Shown here: one piece after another, positions 1 through 8,178 of the stretch | Position numbering within the stretch: the stretch's first letter is position 1 | How the letters are laid out: the number at the start of each line of letters is the position of its first letter | Assembly (NCBI RefSeq): GCF_013624435.2 | Contig: NZ_CP061768.1 | Coordinates: 2,756,001-2,820,000 of the forward strand | DNA length: 64,000 bases | DNA from: Nocardioides campestrisoli | Lineage (GTDB): Bacteria > Actinomycetota > Actinomycetes > Propionibacteriales > Nocardioidaceae | Reading direction: 5' to 3' | Notes under the pieces: generated by a model | Told to the model about the DNA's origin: nothing | Seen by the model: only the letters and a program-made list of their open reading frames with translations | Databases searched by the model: none | Program-made: the position numbers and the translations under genes

Positions 1-54
1 CGGCCGTTCCTGTGGAGGTCAGTCAGAAGGGCGTCCGGACCAGGTCCGAGCGCT

Positions 55-70
55 CGTGAAAACTATCACA
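55..70. promoter_or_regulatory. CRP/GlxR-like operator
   Basis: The half sites CGTGA and TCACA are separated by six bases, matching nine of ten positions of the CRP/GlxR consensus TGTGA-N6-TCACA. The site lies in an A/T-rich island of otherwise GC-rich DNA, about 80 bases past the end of wecA. In actinobacteria this position usually precedes the ATP synthase operon, which would run leftwards out of the window. Control of that operon by cAMP is inference. Confidence 0.5.
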
Positions 71-109
71 AGGGCTCCGGGTGGCCGAAATCTGCGGTAC
101 CGGCGCTGG

Positions 110-131
110 TCGACGCTCCATCGACGCTCCA
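110..131. repeat. 11-bp tandem direct repeat
   Basis: TCGACGCTCCA occurs twice head to tail, followed by a further TCG. It lies between the wecA stop codon and the CRP-like site. No function is evident. Confidence 0.6.
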
Positions 132-149
132 TCGCCGCCCGCCCCGGGC

Positions 150-1430
150 TCAGGACTGGTCGGGCAGGGGGCCGTCGGGAGGTACGGGGTCCTGCGCCTC
201 GACGCCCTCGGGTGCGGCACCGTCCGGCGCCCCGCCCTCCGACACCACATCGTCCGGCACGGCAGCGTCCGGCACCCCGGCGTCCGGCACGGCTCCGTCC
301 GCGCCGGTCGGCTCCAGCACGCTCGCGCGGACGTTGGGCAGCAGGAAGGTGAGCCCGACCGCGAGCAGGGTGGCCACCAGGAGCCCCGCCCAGACCGCCG
401 GACCCGAGTAGAGGGTGGCGACGACGCCCCCGAAGCCCAGCAGGGCCGCCCAGGTCCACATGATGAAGACGGCGCGACGCTGCGAGTGACCGATCTCCAG
501 GAGGCGGTGGTGCAGGTGCTGCTTGTCCGGGGCGAACGGCGACCGGCCGGCGCGGGTGCGGCGTACGACGGCCAGCACCAGGTCGGCCATCGGCACCAGC
601 AGCAGGGACACCGGGAGCAGCAGCGGGAACATCACCACCCAGCCGGCTGCCGTCCCGTCACGCCCGATCGTCACCTCCGTGCCGTCGAACTGCCCGGTCA
701 GGGTCAGCGCGCTGGCCGAGAGGACCAGCCCGATCAGCATCGACCCGCTGTCGCCCATGAACAGCCGGGCGGGGTTGAAGTTGTGCGGCAGGAACCCCGC
801 GCACGCCCCCGCCAGCGCAGCGCTGAGCAGGGCGCCGGTGGTGGCCAGGGTGACCCCGTTGATGTCGGAGAGCTGGTAGCAGAAGAGGAAGAAGGCGCAC
901 GCGCCGATGCCGACCACGCCCGAGGCCAGGCCGTCCAGGCCGTCGACGAAGTTGACGGCGTTGACGGTGGCGATCACCACCACCACCGTCATCAACGCTC
1001 CCTGCGCCGGGTCCAGGATGAGCTGGCCCCCGCCGGAGTCGGGGAGGAAGTAGAACTTCACGCCGAAGTAGACGAGCAGTCCCGCGGCCAGCACCTGGCC
1101 GCCGAGCTTGGTGAGGGCGTCGATGTCGAAGATGTCGTCGAGGACACCCACGGCGCAGATCAGTGCGCCCGCGGCCAGCACGACGGCGGCGTCGCGGAAG
1201 ACGAAGGGGTCGCTGCGGGAGAGGAACGGGAGCTCGCGCGCGACCAGGTACGCCGCGACCAGCCCGCCGAGCATGGCCAGACCGCCCAGGTAGGGGATCG
1301 GCTCGGCGTGCACGTCGCGGTCGCGCACGGCCGCCACGGCGCCGGTGCGCAGGGCGATCTCCCGGGCGATCACGGTGAGCAGGTAGGTGCTCGCCGCGGC
1401 GACCAGGAAGACCAGCAGGTACTCGCGCAT
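150..1430 (-). CDS. wecA: Undecaprenyl-phosphate GlcNAc-1-phosphate transferase (WecA/MraY family)
   Basis: Membrane enzyme that moves a sugar-1-phosphate from a UDP-sugar to the polyprenyl-phosphate carrier, starting cell-wall linkage glycan synthesis. The 426-residue protein has about ten or eleven hydrophobic segments. Family motifs are visible: Asp-Asp at 98-99, NFVDGLDG at 160-167, GDSGS at 226-230 and HLHHR at 305-309. Residues 365-426 form an unusual Pro/Asp/Ala-rich tail with repeated VPDA units. The start overlaps the tsaC stop by one base (TGATG), so it is translationally coupled. The same tsaC-wecA order precedes the ATP synthase genes in many actinobacteria. The exact sugar is not certain; GlcNAc is the family expectation. 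Confidence 0.9.
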   Translation of the reverse strand: MREYLLVFLVAAASTYLLTVIAREIALRTGAVAAVRDRDVHAEPIPYLGGLAMLGGLVAAYLVARELPFLSRSDPFVFRDAAVVLAAGALICAVGVLDDIFDIDALTKLGGQVLAAGLLVYFGVKFYFLPDSGGGQLILDPAQGALMTVVVVIATVNAVNFVDGLDGLASGVVGIGACAFFLFCYQLSDINGVTLATTGALLSAALAGACAGFLPHNFNPARLFMGDSGSMLIGLVLSASALTLTGQFDGTEVTIGRDGTAAGWVVMFPLLLPVSLLLVPMADLVLAVVRRTRAGRSPFAPDKQHLHHRLLEIGHSQRRAVFIMWTWAALLGFGGVVATLYSGPAVWAGLLVATLLAVGLTFLLPNVRASVLEPTGADGAVPDAGVPDAAVPDDVVSEGGAPDGAAPEGVEAQDPVPPDGPLPDQS

Positions 1431-2182
1431 CAGTCTCCGTCTCGCTCGGCCGGGGCGCCCGGCTCCTGGGGCTGCTCCGGCTCGGGGGTCTGCTGCTGGG
1501 GCTGCACCGGCTCGGTGACCTGCTCCGGCGAGGCGACCGCCAGACCGAGCGGCTCGAGGACGACGTTGAGCTCGTCGGCACCCAGGGCACCCCAGCGCAG
1601 CACCACCGGACGGGGCCCGGTGACGTCGACGATGGTCGAGGGCGCGGCGCCCGCGGTGCGCCCGGCGTCCACGACCACCGCGACCTTCTCGCCCAGCATC
1701 CGCTCCGCCTCGTCGGCGTCGCGCGCCGCCGGCTCACCGGTCAGGTTGGCCGAGCTCACCGCCAGTGGACCGGTGCGCTCCAGCACCGCCAGGGCCACCG
1801 GGTCGTCGGGCATCCGGACCGCGACCGTGCCGCGGGTCTCCCCCAGGTCCCACTGCAGCGACGGCTGCTGGTGGCAGACCAGGGTGAGCGGCCCCGGCCA
1901 GAACGCGTCGACGAGCGCCTGGGCGTACGGCGAGACGCGGCTGGCGAGCGCCTGCAGGGTGGTCGGGCTGCTGACCAGGACCGGGGGTGGCTTCTCCCGG
2001 CCGCGGCCCTTGGCCGCGAGCAGGGCGCGCACCGCCGCCTCGTCGAAGGCGTCCGCCCCGACGCCGTACACGGTGTCGGTGGGGATCACGACCAGGTCGC
2101 CACGCCGGACCGCCAGACTGGCCGCCTCGACCGCCTCCTCGCGAGCCTGGTCGGTGGAGGTCGGGAATCGCATGGTGCTCAT
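1430..2182 (-). CDS. tsaC: L-threonylcarbamoyladenylate synthase (Sua5/YrdC/TsaC)
   Basis: Makes threonylcarbamoyl-AMP from threonine, bicarbonate and ATP for the t6A37 modification of ANN-decoding tRNAs in the cytoplasm. The 250-residue protein shows the YrdC signature PTDTVYGVG near residue 34 and the basic motif KGRGREKP near residue 58. Its last 40 residues are a Pro/Gln/Glu-rich tail outside the YrdC fold, and no full Sua5 C-terminal domain is visible. The ATG at 2182 is chosen because it overlaps the prmC stop as ATGA; an internal ATG three codons later is possible. It belongs to the prfA-prmC-tsaC-wecA chain. Confidence 0.92.
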   Translation of the reverse strand: MSTMRFPTSTDQAREEAVEAASLAVRRGDLVVIPTDTVYGVGADAFDEAAVRALLAAKGRGREKPPPVLVSSPTTLQALASRVSPYAQALVDAFWPGPLTLVCHQQPSLQWDLGETRGTVAVRMPDDPVALAVLERTGPLAVSSANLTGEPAARDADEAERMLGEKVAVVVDAGRTAGAAPSTIVDVTGPRPVVLRWGALGADELNVVLEPLGLAVASPEQVTEPVQPQQQTPEPEQPQEPGAPAERDGD

Positions 2183-3057
2183 CGTGCCAGTCGCGCCGTC
2201 ACATAGCGCGGACGCCCGGCCAGGTCCTGGTGGTCGCGCACCTGCGACCAGCGCCCGGTGCCGGCGAAGACGGCCGGCGCGCTCTCGCCCTGGGCGTCGG
2301 CGTGCTCGGCACCCACCACCCCTCCCGGACGGAGCAGCCGGGCGGCGCGCCGCTCCAGCACCCGGAAGGCGTCCAGTCCGTCGGCGCCCGAGAAGAGGGC
2401 CAGGTGGGGGTCGTGGTCCCGGGCCTCGGGGGCCACCGACTCCCACGCCTCCAGGGGGATGTACGGCGGGTTGCAGACCACCACGTCGACCTCGCCGAGC
2501 AGGTCGTCGAAGGCCTCCCCCATGTCGCCCTGGCGCAGGTCGACGCCGGTCTCGGCGAGGTTGCGCGCCGCCCACCGGAGCGCGGCCGGGTCCAGCTCGA
2601 CGGCGTGCACGCGGGCGGAGGGGACCTCGTGCGCCACCGCCCGGGCGATCGCCCCGGACCCCGTGCACAGGTCGACCACGACCGCACCGCGTCCGTGCTC
2701 CGCCTCGACGGCGCGTGCTTGGTCGACGGCCCAGCCGGCCAGCAGCTCGGTCTCGGGCCGCGGCACGAAGACCCCGGGCCCCACCTCGAGCTCGACGTAG
2801 CGGAACGCCGCGGTGCCCAGCAGGTGCTGCAGCGGCTCACGCGCCTCGCGCCGCGCGAGCAGCTCCTCGAAGCGCGCCACCTGGTCCGCGCTCACCTCCT
2901 CGGCCAGCGGGAGCTGCCCCAGGGAGAGGCCGAGCACCGAGGCCAGCAGCTCGTCGACGTCGCGCTCGGGGCTGGCCACGCCGGCCCGGGACAGCCGCGC
3001 GCCGGCGCTGCGACGCAGGCTGCGTGCGCTGACTCCCCCGTCGTGGTCGGCGCTCAC
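2179..3057 (-). CDS. prmC: Peptide chain release factor N5-glutamine methyltransferase
   Basis: Methylates the glutamine of the GGQ motif in release factors, using S-adenosylmethionine. The 292-residue protein has the family's N-terminal helical region, a SAM-binding loop [10 protein letters not shown] at 129-138 and the diagnostic catalytic NPPY at 196-199. It lies directly after its substrate gene prfA, overlapping it as GTGA, and overlaps tsaC as ATGA. The GTG at 3057 is chosen from that overlap; the open frame upstream is only a shadow of prfA. Confidence 0.94.
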   Translation of the reverse strand: MSADHDGGVSARSLRRSAGARLSRAGVASPERDVDELLASVLGLSLGQLPLAEEVSADQVARFEELLARREAREPLQHLLGTAAFRYVELEVGPGVFVPRPETELLAGWAVDQARAVEAEHGRGAVVVDLCTGSGAIARAVAHEVPSARVHAVELDPAALRWAARNLAETGVDLRQGDMGEAFDDLLGEVDVVVCNPPYIPLEAWESVAPEARDHDPHLALFSGADGLDAFRVLERRAARLLRPGGVVGAEHADAQGESAPAVFAGTGRWSQVRDHQDLAGRPRYVTARLAR

Positions 3058-4127
3058 TGCTCGAGCGCGTCCAGGCGCGCCGCCAGGTCGGCGTCCAGGG
3101 AGCTGGACAGGACCGGAAGGAGGTCCCCGTCGAGCACCTGGTCGAGGTTGTGCGCCTTGTAGCCGGTGCGGTGGTCGCTGATCCGGTTCTCCGGGAAGTT
3201 GTAGGTACGGATCCGCTCGGAACGGTCGACGGTGCGCACCTGCGTACGGCGGGCCGCGCTGGCCTCCGCGTCGGCCTCCTCCTGGGCCGCGGCGAGCAGC
3301 CGCGAGCGCAGGATCCGCATCGCCTGCTCCTTGTTCTGGAGCTGGGACTTCTCGTTCTGGCAGCTCACCACGATCCCGGTCGGCACGTGCGTGATCCGCA
3401 CCGCGGAGTCGGTCGTGTTGACGCTCTGACCGCCGGGCCCCGAGCTGCGGAAGACGTCGATCCGCAGGTCGTTGTCGTCGACGACCAGGTCGACCTGCTC
3501 GGCCTCGGGGAAGACGGTGACGCCGGCGGCGGAGGTGTGCACCCGCCCCTGCGACTCCGTCACGGGGATCCGCTGCACCCGGTGCACGCCGCCCTCGAAC
3601 TTCAGCATCCCGTACGGCGCCTCGCCGGGCTCCGGCGTGCCCTTCGCCTTGACCGCCACGGTCACCGACTTGTAGCCGCCCAGGTCCGACTCGGTGGCGT
3701 CCAGGATCTCGGTGCGCCACCCCCGCTGCTCCGCGAAGCGGGTGTACATCCGCAGCAGGTCCCCGGCGAACAGCGCCGACTCCTCGCCGCCCTCCCCCGA
3801 CTTCACCTCGAGGATCGCGTCCTTGGCGTCGGCGGGGTCACGCGGGACCAGCAGCCTGCGCAGCCGCTCCTCGGCGGCGAGCCTCCGGTCCTCCAGCTCG
3901 TCGGCCTCGGCGGCGAAGTCCGGGTCCTGCGTCGCGAGCTCGCGGGCCGCGACGACGTCCTCGCCCAACCGGTTCCAGTCGCGCCAGGCGCTGATCACCG
4001 AGGACAGCTCCGCGTAGCGCTGGTTGAGCCGCTTGGCCAGCCGCTGGTCCGCGTGCGTCTCGGGCGCGCCGAGCTGCTCCTCCAGCTGTGCGTGCTCCTC
4101 GACGAGGCCTTGGACTGCCTCGAACAC
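3054..4127 (-). CDS. prfA: Peptide chain release factor 1
   Basis: Recognises UAA and UAG in the ribosomal A site and triggers peptide release. At 357 residues it has the normal length. The stop-codon-reading tripeptide is PVT at 188-190, the PxT form that marks RF1 rather than RF2. The catalytic GGQ lies at 232-234, and its glutamine is the substrate of the adjacent prmC product. The start is GTG preceded by AAGGAG five bases upstream. A strong hairpin separates it from rpmE. Confidence 0.97.
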   Translation of the reverse strand: MFEAVQGLVEEHAQLEEQLGAPETHADQRLAKRLNQRYAELSSVISAWRDWNRLGEDVVAARELATQDPDFAAEADELEDRRLAAEERLRRLLVPRDPADAKDAILEVKSGEGGEESALFAGDLLRMYTRFAEQRGWRTEILDATESDLGGYKSVTVAVKAKGTPEPGEAPYGMLKFEGGVHRVQRIPVTESQGRVHTSAAGVTVFPEAEQVDLVVDDNDLRIDVFRSSGPGGQSVNTTDSAVRITHVPTGIVVSCQNEKSQLQNKEQAMRILRSRLLAAAQEEADAEASAARRTQVRTVDRSERIRTYNFPENRISDHRTGYKAHNLDQVLDGDLLPVLSSSLDADLAARLDALEQ

Positions 4128-4165
4128 TGTTGCTCCTTCACCTGGTGCCGACGACGAAATGACGA

Positions 4166-4200
4166 ACGCCGGCCACCCACCTCACGGTGGGGACCGGCGT
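4166..4200 (-). terminator. Hairpin after rpmE
   Basis: An outer stem ACGCCGG/CCGGCGT and an inner stem CCCACC/GGTGGG close on a four-base loop. It lies between the rpmE stop and the prfA start. There is no long T-run, as is common in actinobacteria. It probably trims or attenuates the SigR-driven rpmE transcript before prfA. Confidence 0.6.
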
Positions 4201-4211
4201 CCGGAGAGCAG

Positions 4212-4427
4212 CTACTTCTTGGCAGCCTTGGCGTAGCGCGCCTCGAACCGGGCCACGCGGCCACCGGTGTCGAGGATCTTCTGCTTGCCGGTGTAGAACG
4301 GGTGGCACTGCGAGCACACGTCGGCGTGGAGCTTGCCGGACGTGGCAGTGCTGCGGGTGGTGAACGTCGCGCCACAGGTGCAGGTCACCTGGGTCTCGAC
4401 GTACGCCGGGTGGATGTCCTTCTTCAT
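4212..4427 (-). CDS. rpmE: 50S ribosomal protein L31 (zinc-binding form)
   Basis: Large-subunit ribosomal protein bL31 in its zinc-containing C+ form. The 71-residue protein has four cysteines at 16, 18, 38 and 41 (CTC and CSQC), the expected zinc ligands. The ATG at 4427 is preceded by AGAGGACACGGAC; an upstream in-frame start would add 16 atypical residues. A consensus SigR promoter lies about 80 bases upstream, so expression should rise under disulfide stress, as known for rpmE in Streptomyces coelicolor. The zinc-thiolate cluster makes that link sensible. Confidence 0.95.
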   Translation of the reverse strand: MKKDIHPAYVETQVTCTCGATFTTRSTATSGKLHADVCSQCHPFYTGKQKILDTGGRVARFEARYAKAAKK

Positions 4428-4513
4428 GTCCGTGTCCTCTCGGGGTCGCCGGGTCGTGTCGCCTGGTGCGGGCACGTGAACCGGAACCGACGTGCAAGTG
4501 TGCCACCTTCGCC

Positions 4514-4540
4514 AACGCCGGGGGAAATCAGGGCATTCCC
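4514..4540 (-). promoter_or_regulatory. SigR-type promoter of rpmE
   Basis: On the minus strand GGGAAT (4540-4535) is followed by exactly 18 bases and then GTT (4516-4514), a perfect match to the SigR/SigH consensus GGGAAT-N18-GTT. The predicted start is near 4507, about 80 bases before the rpmE ATG. rpmE is an established SigR target in Streptomyces. Confidence 0.8.
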
Positions 4541-4544
4541 CCGG
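4518..4544. terminator. Hairpin overlapping the rpmE promoter
   Basis: A perfect nine-base stem, CCGGGGGAA with TTCCCCCGG, closes on a nine-base loop. It follows the orphan receiver gene and probably ends its transcript. It physically overlaps the -35 element and spacer of the SigR promoter for rpmE. Confidence 0.6.
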
Positions 4545-4570
4545 GGAGAAGCAAGGTCGGCGGGCGTGGG

Positions 4571-4942
4571 TCAGCGGGTGCGGGTAAGCAGGGCCTGCAC
4601 CCGCGAGGCGAGCTCGCGGGGGCTGAACGGCTTGGTGATGTAGTCGTCCGCGCCGGAGTCGAAGCCCGTCTCCACGTCGGACTCCTGGGCCCGCGCGGTC
4701 AGCAGGATGACCGGCAGGTCGGAGAGCGCCGGGTCGCTGCGGATGACCCGGACGGCGTCCAGGCCGGACATCCCCGGCATCATCACGTCCAGGACGGCGA
4801 GGTCCGGCCGCTGCCGCTGCACCTCGTCCACCGCGGAGGCCCCGTCGGCCACGGCGACCACGTCGTGGCCGAGGGTGGAGAGCTTGAACTCCACCAGCTC
4901 GCGGATGTCGACGTCGTCGTCAGCGACAAGAATGCGTGCCAT
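4571..4942 (-). CDS. Stand-alone response regulator receiver protein
   Basis: A 123-residue single receiver domain with no output domain. The acidic pocket DDD is at 8-10, the phosphoacceptor is Asp52 ([10 protein letters not shown]), the switch threonine is in LLTAR and the conserved lysine in YITKPF. Proteins of this type act by phosphorylation-dependent binding to a partner. No kinase lies nearby. It sits between rho and rpmE, an unusual insertion in this conserved block. AGGAGG lies 13 bases before the ATG. The partner and signal are unknown. Confidence 0.88.
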   Translation of the reverse strand: MARILVADDDVDIRELVEFKLSTLGHDVVAVADGASAVDEVQRQRPDLAVLDVMMPGMSGLDAVRVIRSDPALSDLPVILLTARAQESDVETGFDSGADDYITKPFSPRELASRVQALLTRTR

Positions 4943-4983
4943 GTCTCTTCTCGGTCCTCCTGCAGGGATGTCCGACCCAGCCT

Positions 4984-4998
4984 AGGCGCTCCGCGCCT
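4984..4998 (-). terminator. Short hairpin after rho
   Basis: AGGCGC and GCGCCT form a six-base stem with a three-base loop between the rho stop and the receiver gene. No T-run follows. It may be a weak terminator or processing site. Confidence 0.35.
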
Positions 4999-5047
4999 GC
5001 GGCGGGCCGAAACGACGACGTCCGGACCGTCTCTCCACCCCGGAGGG

Positions 5048-7096
5048 CTACGACTTCTGCACCCGGGTGAGGAGGTCGATGTTGTTCTGCGAGGAGCCCA
5101 GTCGCTCGGTCAGCAGGGCCAGGGCCTCGGGCTGGTCGAGCTCGGCGAGCTGGTGGCGCAGCTTCCACACGATCGCCAGCTCCTGCTCCCCCATCAGCCG
5201 GTCCTCGTGCCGGGTGCCGGAGCGGACCGGGTCGATCGAGGGCAGGAGTCCCTTGCGGGCCGGCGCACGGTGCAGGTGCAGCTCCATGTTCTCGGTGCCG
5301 GCGAGCTCCTCGAGCAGCACCTCGTCGGTGCGGGAGCCGGTCTCGACGAGCACGGTCGCCAGGATGGTCAGCGACCCGCCGTCCTCGACGTTGCGCGCAG
5401 CCCCGAAGAAGTGCTTCGGCGGGAAGAGCGCACTGGCGTCGACCCCGCCCTCCAGCACCCGGCCGTTGGCGGGAGCCGCGAGGTTGTAGGCCCGGCCCAG
5501 GCCGGTGAGGGAGTCCAGCAGGACGACCACGTCGTGCCCCAGCTCGACCAGGCGCTGCGCGCGCTCGATGGCCAGCTCGGCCAGCATCGTGTGGTCGGTC
5601 GCGGGACGGTCGAAGGTGGAGGCGATCACCTCGCCCTTCACCGAGCGCTGGTAGTCGGTGACCTCCTCGGGGCGCTCGTCGACCAGCACCACCATCAGGT
5701 GGCACTCGGGGTTGTTGGTGCTGATCGAGCGGGCCAGGGACTGCACCACCGTGGTCTTGCCGGCGTGCGGCGGGGAGAGGATCAGCCCGCGCTGCCCCTT
5801 GCCGATCGGCGCGAGCAGGTCGATGGCCCGGCCCAGCAGGTCCTCGGGGCCGGTCTCCAGGCGGAGCCGGTCCTCGGGGTGCACGGGGACGAAGGCACCG
5901 AACTCGGGCCGGTCGCGGGAGGCCTCCGGGTCCGCGCCGTTGACGGTGTCGATCCGGACCATCGGGTTGAACTTCTCCCGGCGCTCCCCCTCCCGGGGCT
6001 GCCGCACCTGCCCGACGATGGCGTCACCGCGGCGCAGGCCGTACTTGCGCACCATCGACAGCGACAGGTAGACGTCGTCGGCGCCGGGCAGGTACCCGCT
6101 GGTGCGGACGAACGCGTAGTTCTCCAGGACGTCCAGGATGCCCGCGGCGGGCACCAGGACGTCGTCCTCGAGGATCGTGGTGTCGGGCTCGCTCCCGCGG
6201 CCGGGGCGACCCGTGGCGCTCCGCTCACGTCCGCGCCGGCGACGGTTGCGGCGGCTGCCGAGCTCGTCGTCGCCGAGGTCGTCGCGGGAGTCGTGCTGGT
6301 CGTGCTGGTCGTGCTCGGGACGGGACCGCTTCTCCTGGGGGTCCTGACGGGTACGCCCGCCCTTGTCGCCCTGCTTGTCGCGGTCGCCCTGCTTGTCCCG
6401 GTCGCCCTGCTTCTGGCCGCCCTGCTTCTCCCGGTCGCCGTGCTTCTCGCCCTGCTTGTCGGCCTGCTTGTCGGCCTGCTTCTCCCGAGCCTGCTTCTGC
6501 TCCGACTGCTTCTGGTCGCCCTGCTTCTGCTCGGCCTGGCGCGACTCGCCGGCCCGCTCGCGGCCCGGGCGCTGCGCGGCGCCGTCCTCGGTGCGGTCCG
6601 CCGACGAGGCGTCCTGCTGCTCGCGCCGGCGCGTCCGCTCCCGGCGGGTGGGCTCCTGCGCATCGCCGCCCCTGCTCGGGCCCTGCTCGGCGGCGCGCTC
6701 CACCGGAGCCTCCTGGGTGGCCCGGGCGCGGCTTCTCGCCGCGCGGGTCGGAGCCGAGGCTGTCGCCGGTGCGTCGCTGCTCTGGTCCCCTGCCCCGGAC
6801 GGACCGGACTGGGGGGCGGCCTTGCTGGACTGGGGGGCCTGGGTGGACTCAGCGGACTGAGCGGACTGAGCGGTCTGGGCGGCGGCGGATCCCCGCGCGC
6901 TCACGCCGGCCTGCAGTGCGCGGATCGCCTCGACGAGCTGCGCCTTCCGCATGCCTGCGGCGCCGGCGATCCCCAGGGCCTCGGCCATCGCCTTCAGGTC
7001 GGCCAGGAGCATCCCGTTCAGGCTCCCCGCGCGCTTCTTCGGCGCGTCCTGCGAGGGGGTCCCGGCCGGGAGGGTCGAGTCGGTGGTTTCGCTCAC
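5048..7096 (-). CDS. rho: Transcription termination factor Rho
   Basis: Hexameric RNA-dependent ATPase that ends transcription of untranslated RNA. The 682-residue protein has a Rho N-terminal helical domain (about 28-65), a long disordered insertion (about 70-300), the cold-shock RNA-binding domain (about 305-375) and the ATPase core with P-loop SPPHAGKTT near 441-449. The E. coli protein is 419 residues; the extra length is the insertion, typical of actinobacteria but here with striking Lys/Gln/Asp repeats at about 190-247. The start is GTG, with weak GGACCT upstream. It follows thrB after 174 bases that should hold its own promoter and leader. Confidence 0.97.
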   Translation of the reverse strand: MSETTDSTLPAGTPSQDAPKKRAGSLNGMLLADLKAMAEALGIAGAAGMRKAQLVEAIRALQAGVSARGSAAAQTAQSAQSAESTQAPQSSKAAPQSGPSGAGDQSSDAPATASAPTRAARSRARATQEAPVERAAEQGPSRGGDAQEPTRRERTRRREQQDASSADRTEDGAAQRPGRERAGESRQAEQKQGDQKQSEQKQAREKQADKQADKQGEKHGDREKQGGQKQGDRDKQGDRDKQGDKGGRTRQDPQEKRSRPEHDQHDQHDSRDDLGDDELGSRRNRRRRGRERSATGRPGRGSEPDTTILEDDVLVPAAGILDVLENYAFVRTSGYLPGADDVYLSLSMVRKYGLRRGDAIVGQVRQPREGERREKFNPMVRIDTVNGADPEASRDRPEFGAFVPVHPEDRLRLETGPEDLLGRAIDLLAPIGKGQRGLILSPPHAGKTTVVQSLARSISTNNPECHLMVVLVDERPEEVTDYQRSVKGEVIASTFDRPATDHTMLAELAIERAQRLVELGHDVVVLLDSLTGLGRAYNLAAPANGRVLEGGVDASALFPPKHFFGAARNVEDGGSLTILATVLVETGSRTDEVLLEELAGTENMELHLHRAPARKGLLPSIDPVRSGTRHEDRLMGEQELAIVWKLRHQLAELDQPEALALLTERLGSSQNNIDLLTRVQKS
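6356..6529 (-). repeat. Low-complexity repeats inside rho
   Basis: This part of rho encodes residues 190-247, built from variants of EKQGD, RDKQGD and QADK. The plus strand shows many repeats of CCTGCTT. It is a hydrophilic, charged, probably disordered linker rather than a folded domain. Replication slippage could change its length between strains. Confidence 0.75.
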
Positions 7097-7270
7097 GTGA
7101 GGTCCTACCCAGTGTCAGTGCCGCACGGCCCGTGCCGTGGGCGTCTCGTGGGCCCCTCGCCCGCCCCGGCGGAAAGCCGCGCGGTGCTGGACGTGGAGGG
7201 GGTGCACCCGGGATGTTGAGTCCACGGTCGGTGCGTACGCCGAGTGGCGCGCGCTCACGCTACCACTCCT

Positions 7271-8176
7271 TCAGCTGCCGAGGACGCGAGCGCCGCGCTG
7301 GTCGACCTCGAGGTGCCAGGCGCGCCAGCCGGCCGGGCACCGGGCGAGCAGCTCCGGCACCGAGGCGGCGTCGGTCAGGGCGAGCACGGTGGGCCCTGCT
7401 CCGGAGACCACCGCGGGGATCCCGGTCGCGCGCAGAGCGCGGACCAGGGCCAGGGACTCCGGCATCGCGGGCTCCCGCTGGTCCTGGTGCAGCCGGTCCT
7501 CGGTGGCCGGCAGCAGGCTCTCGGGACGTCCCGCGAGCGCCGCCACCAGGAGTGCGGCACGGCCCGCGTTCCGGGCGGCGTCGGCGTGGCTCACCACGGC
7601 GGGCAGCAGCCCCCTGGCGGCCTCGGTGGAGACCGGGGCCGACGGCACGTACGCCACGGTGGTGATCCGCGGGTCCACCGGCGCGGGCACCGCGAACCAC
7701 CGGTCGCCCTCTGCCCCCGCGATCGTGAAGCCGCCGAACAGGGCGGGCGCCACGTTGTCGGGATGTCCCTCCAGGTCCGCGGCCAGCGTCAGGAGTGCGT
7801 CGTCGTCGAGCAGCAGCGCACCGCCGGCCACCAGCGCCCTGGCCAGCACCAGGCCCCCGACGATCGCGGCCGAGGACGAGCCGAGGCCGCGGGCGTGCGG
7901 GATCTCGTTGCGGCACGACAGCGCGAGGCCGGGCGGGTCGGCCCGCATCGCGTCGAAGGCGATCCGCATCGCCCGGACCACCAGGTGGCTCTCGTCGCGC
8001 GGGACCCCGTCGCTGCCCTCGCCGTGGACCTCCACGCGGAGACCACCCTCGGTGACCTCTCCGACCAGGTCGTCGCGCAGCGACAGCGCCAGTCCGAGGG
8101 TGTCGAACCCGGGCCCGAGGTTGGCCGAGGTCGCGGGGACGGTCACCGCGACCGGCCCCGGCACGAAGGTGGCCAC
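7271..8176 (-). CDS. thrB: Homoserine kinase
   Basis: Phosphorylates L-homoserine with ATP, the penultimate step of threonine synthesis. The 301-residue protein belongs to the GHMP kinase family, with the N-terminal motif PATSANLGPGFDTLG and the ATP loop GLGSSSA at 97-103. The GTG start lies two bases after the thrC stop. It is the last gene of the argS-lysA-hom-thrC-thrB run. Confidence 0.95.
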   Translation of the reverse strand: MATFVPGPVAVTVPATSANLGPGFDTLGLALSLRDDLVGEVTEGGLRVEVHGEGSDGVPRDESHLVVRAMRIAFDAMRADPPGLALSCRNEIPHARGLGSSSAAIVGGLVLARALVAGGALLLDDDALLTLAADLEGHPDNVAPALFGGFTIAGAEGDRWFAVPAPVDPRITTVAYVPSAPVSTEAARGLLPAVVSHADAARNAGRAALLVAALAGRPESLLPATEDRLHQDQREPAMPESLALVRALRATGIPAVVSGAGPTVLALTDAASVPELLARCPAGWRAWHLEVDQRGARVLGS

Positions 8177-8178
8177 CC

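Noticed and set aside
2163..2190. GGGAAT on the plus strand near tsaC as a SigR promoter
   Set aside because: No GTT lies 18-19 bases downstream and no gene follows on that strand.
81..3032. 983-codon plus-strand open frame over wecA, tsaC and prmC
   Set aside because: Its translation is low-complexity Arg/Gly/His-rich and lies opposite three clear conserved genes.
4466..7219. Long plus-strand open frame opposite rho and rpmE (917 codons), with hydrophobic Leu/Val runs
   Set aside because: It is the antisense of rho. The Leu runs come from the Lys/Gln/Asp repeats read backwards, and high GC keeps the frame free of stops.
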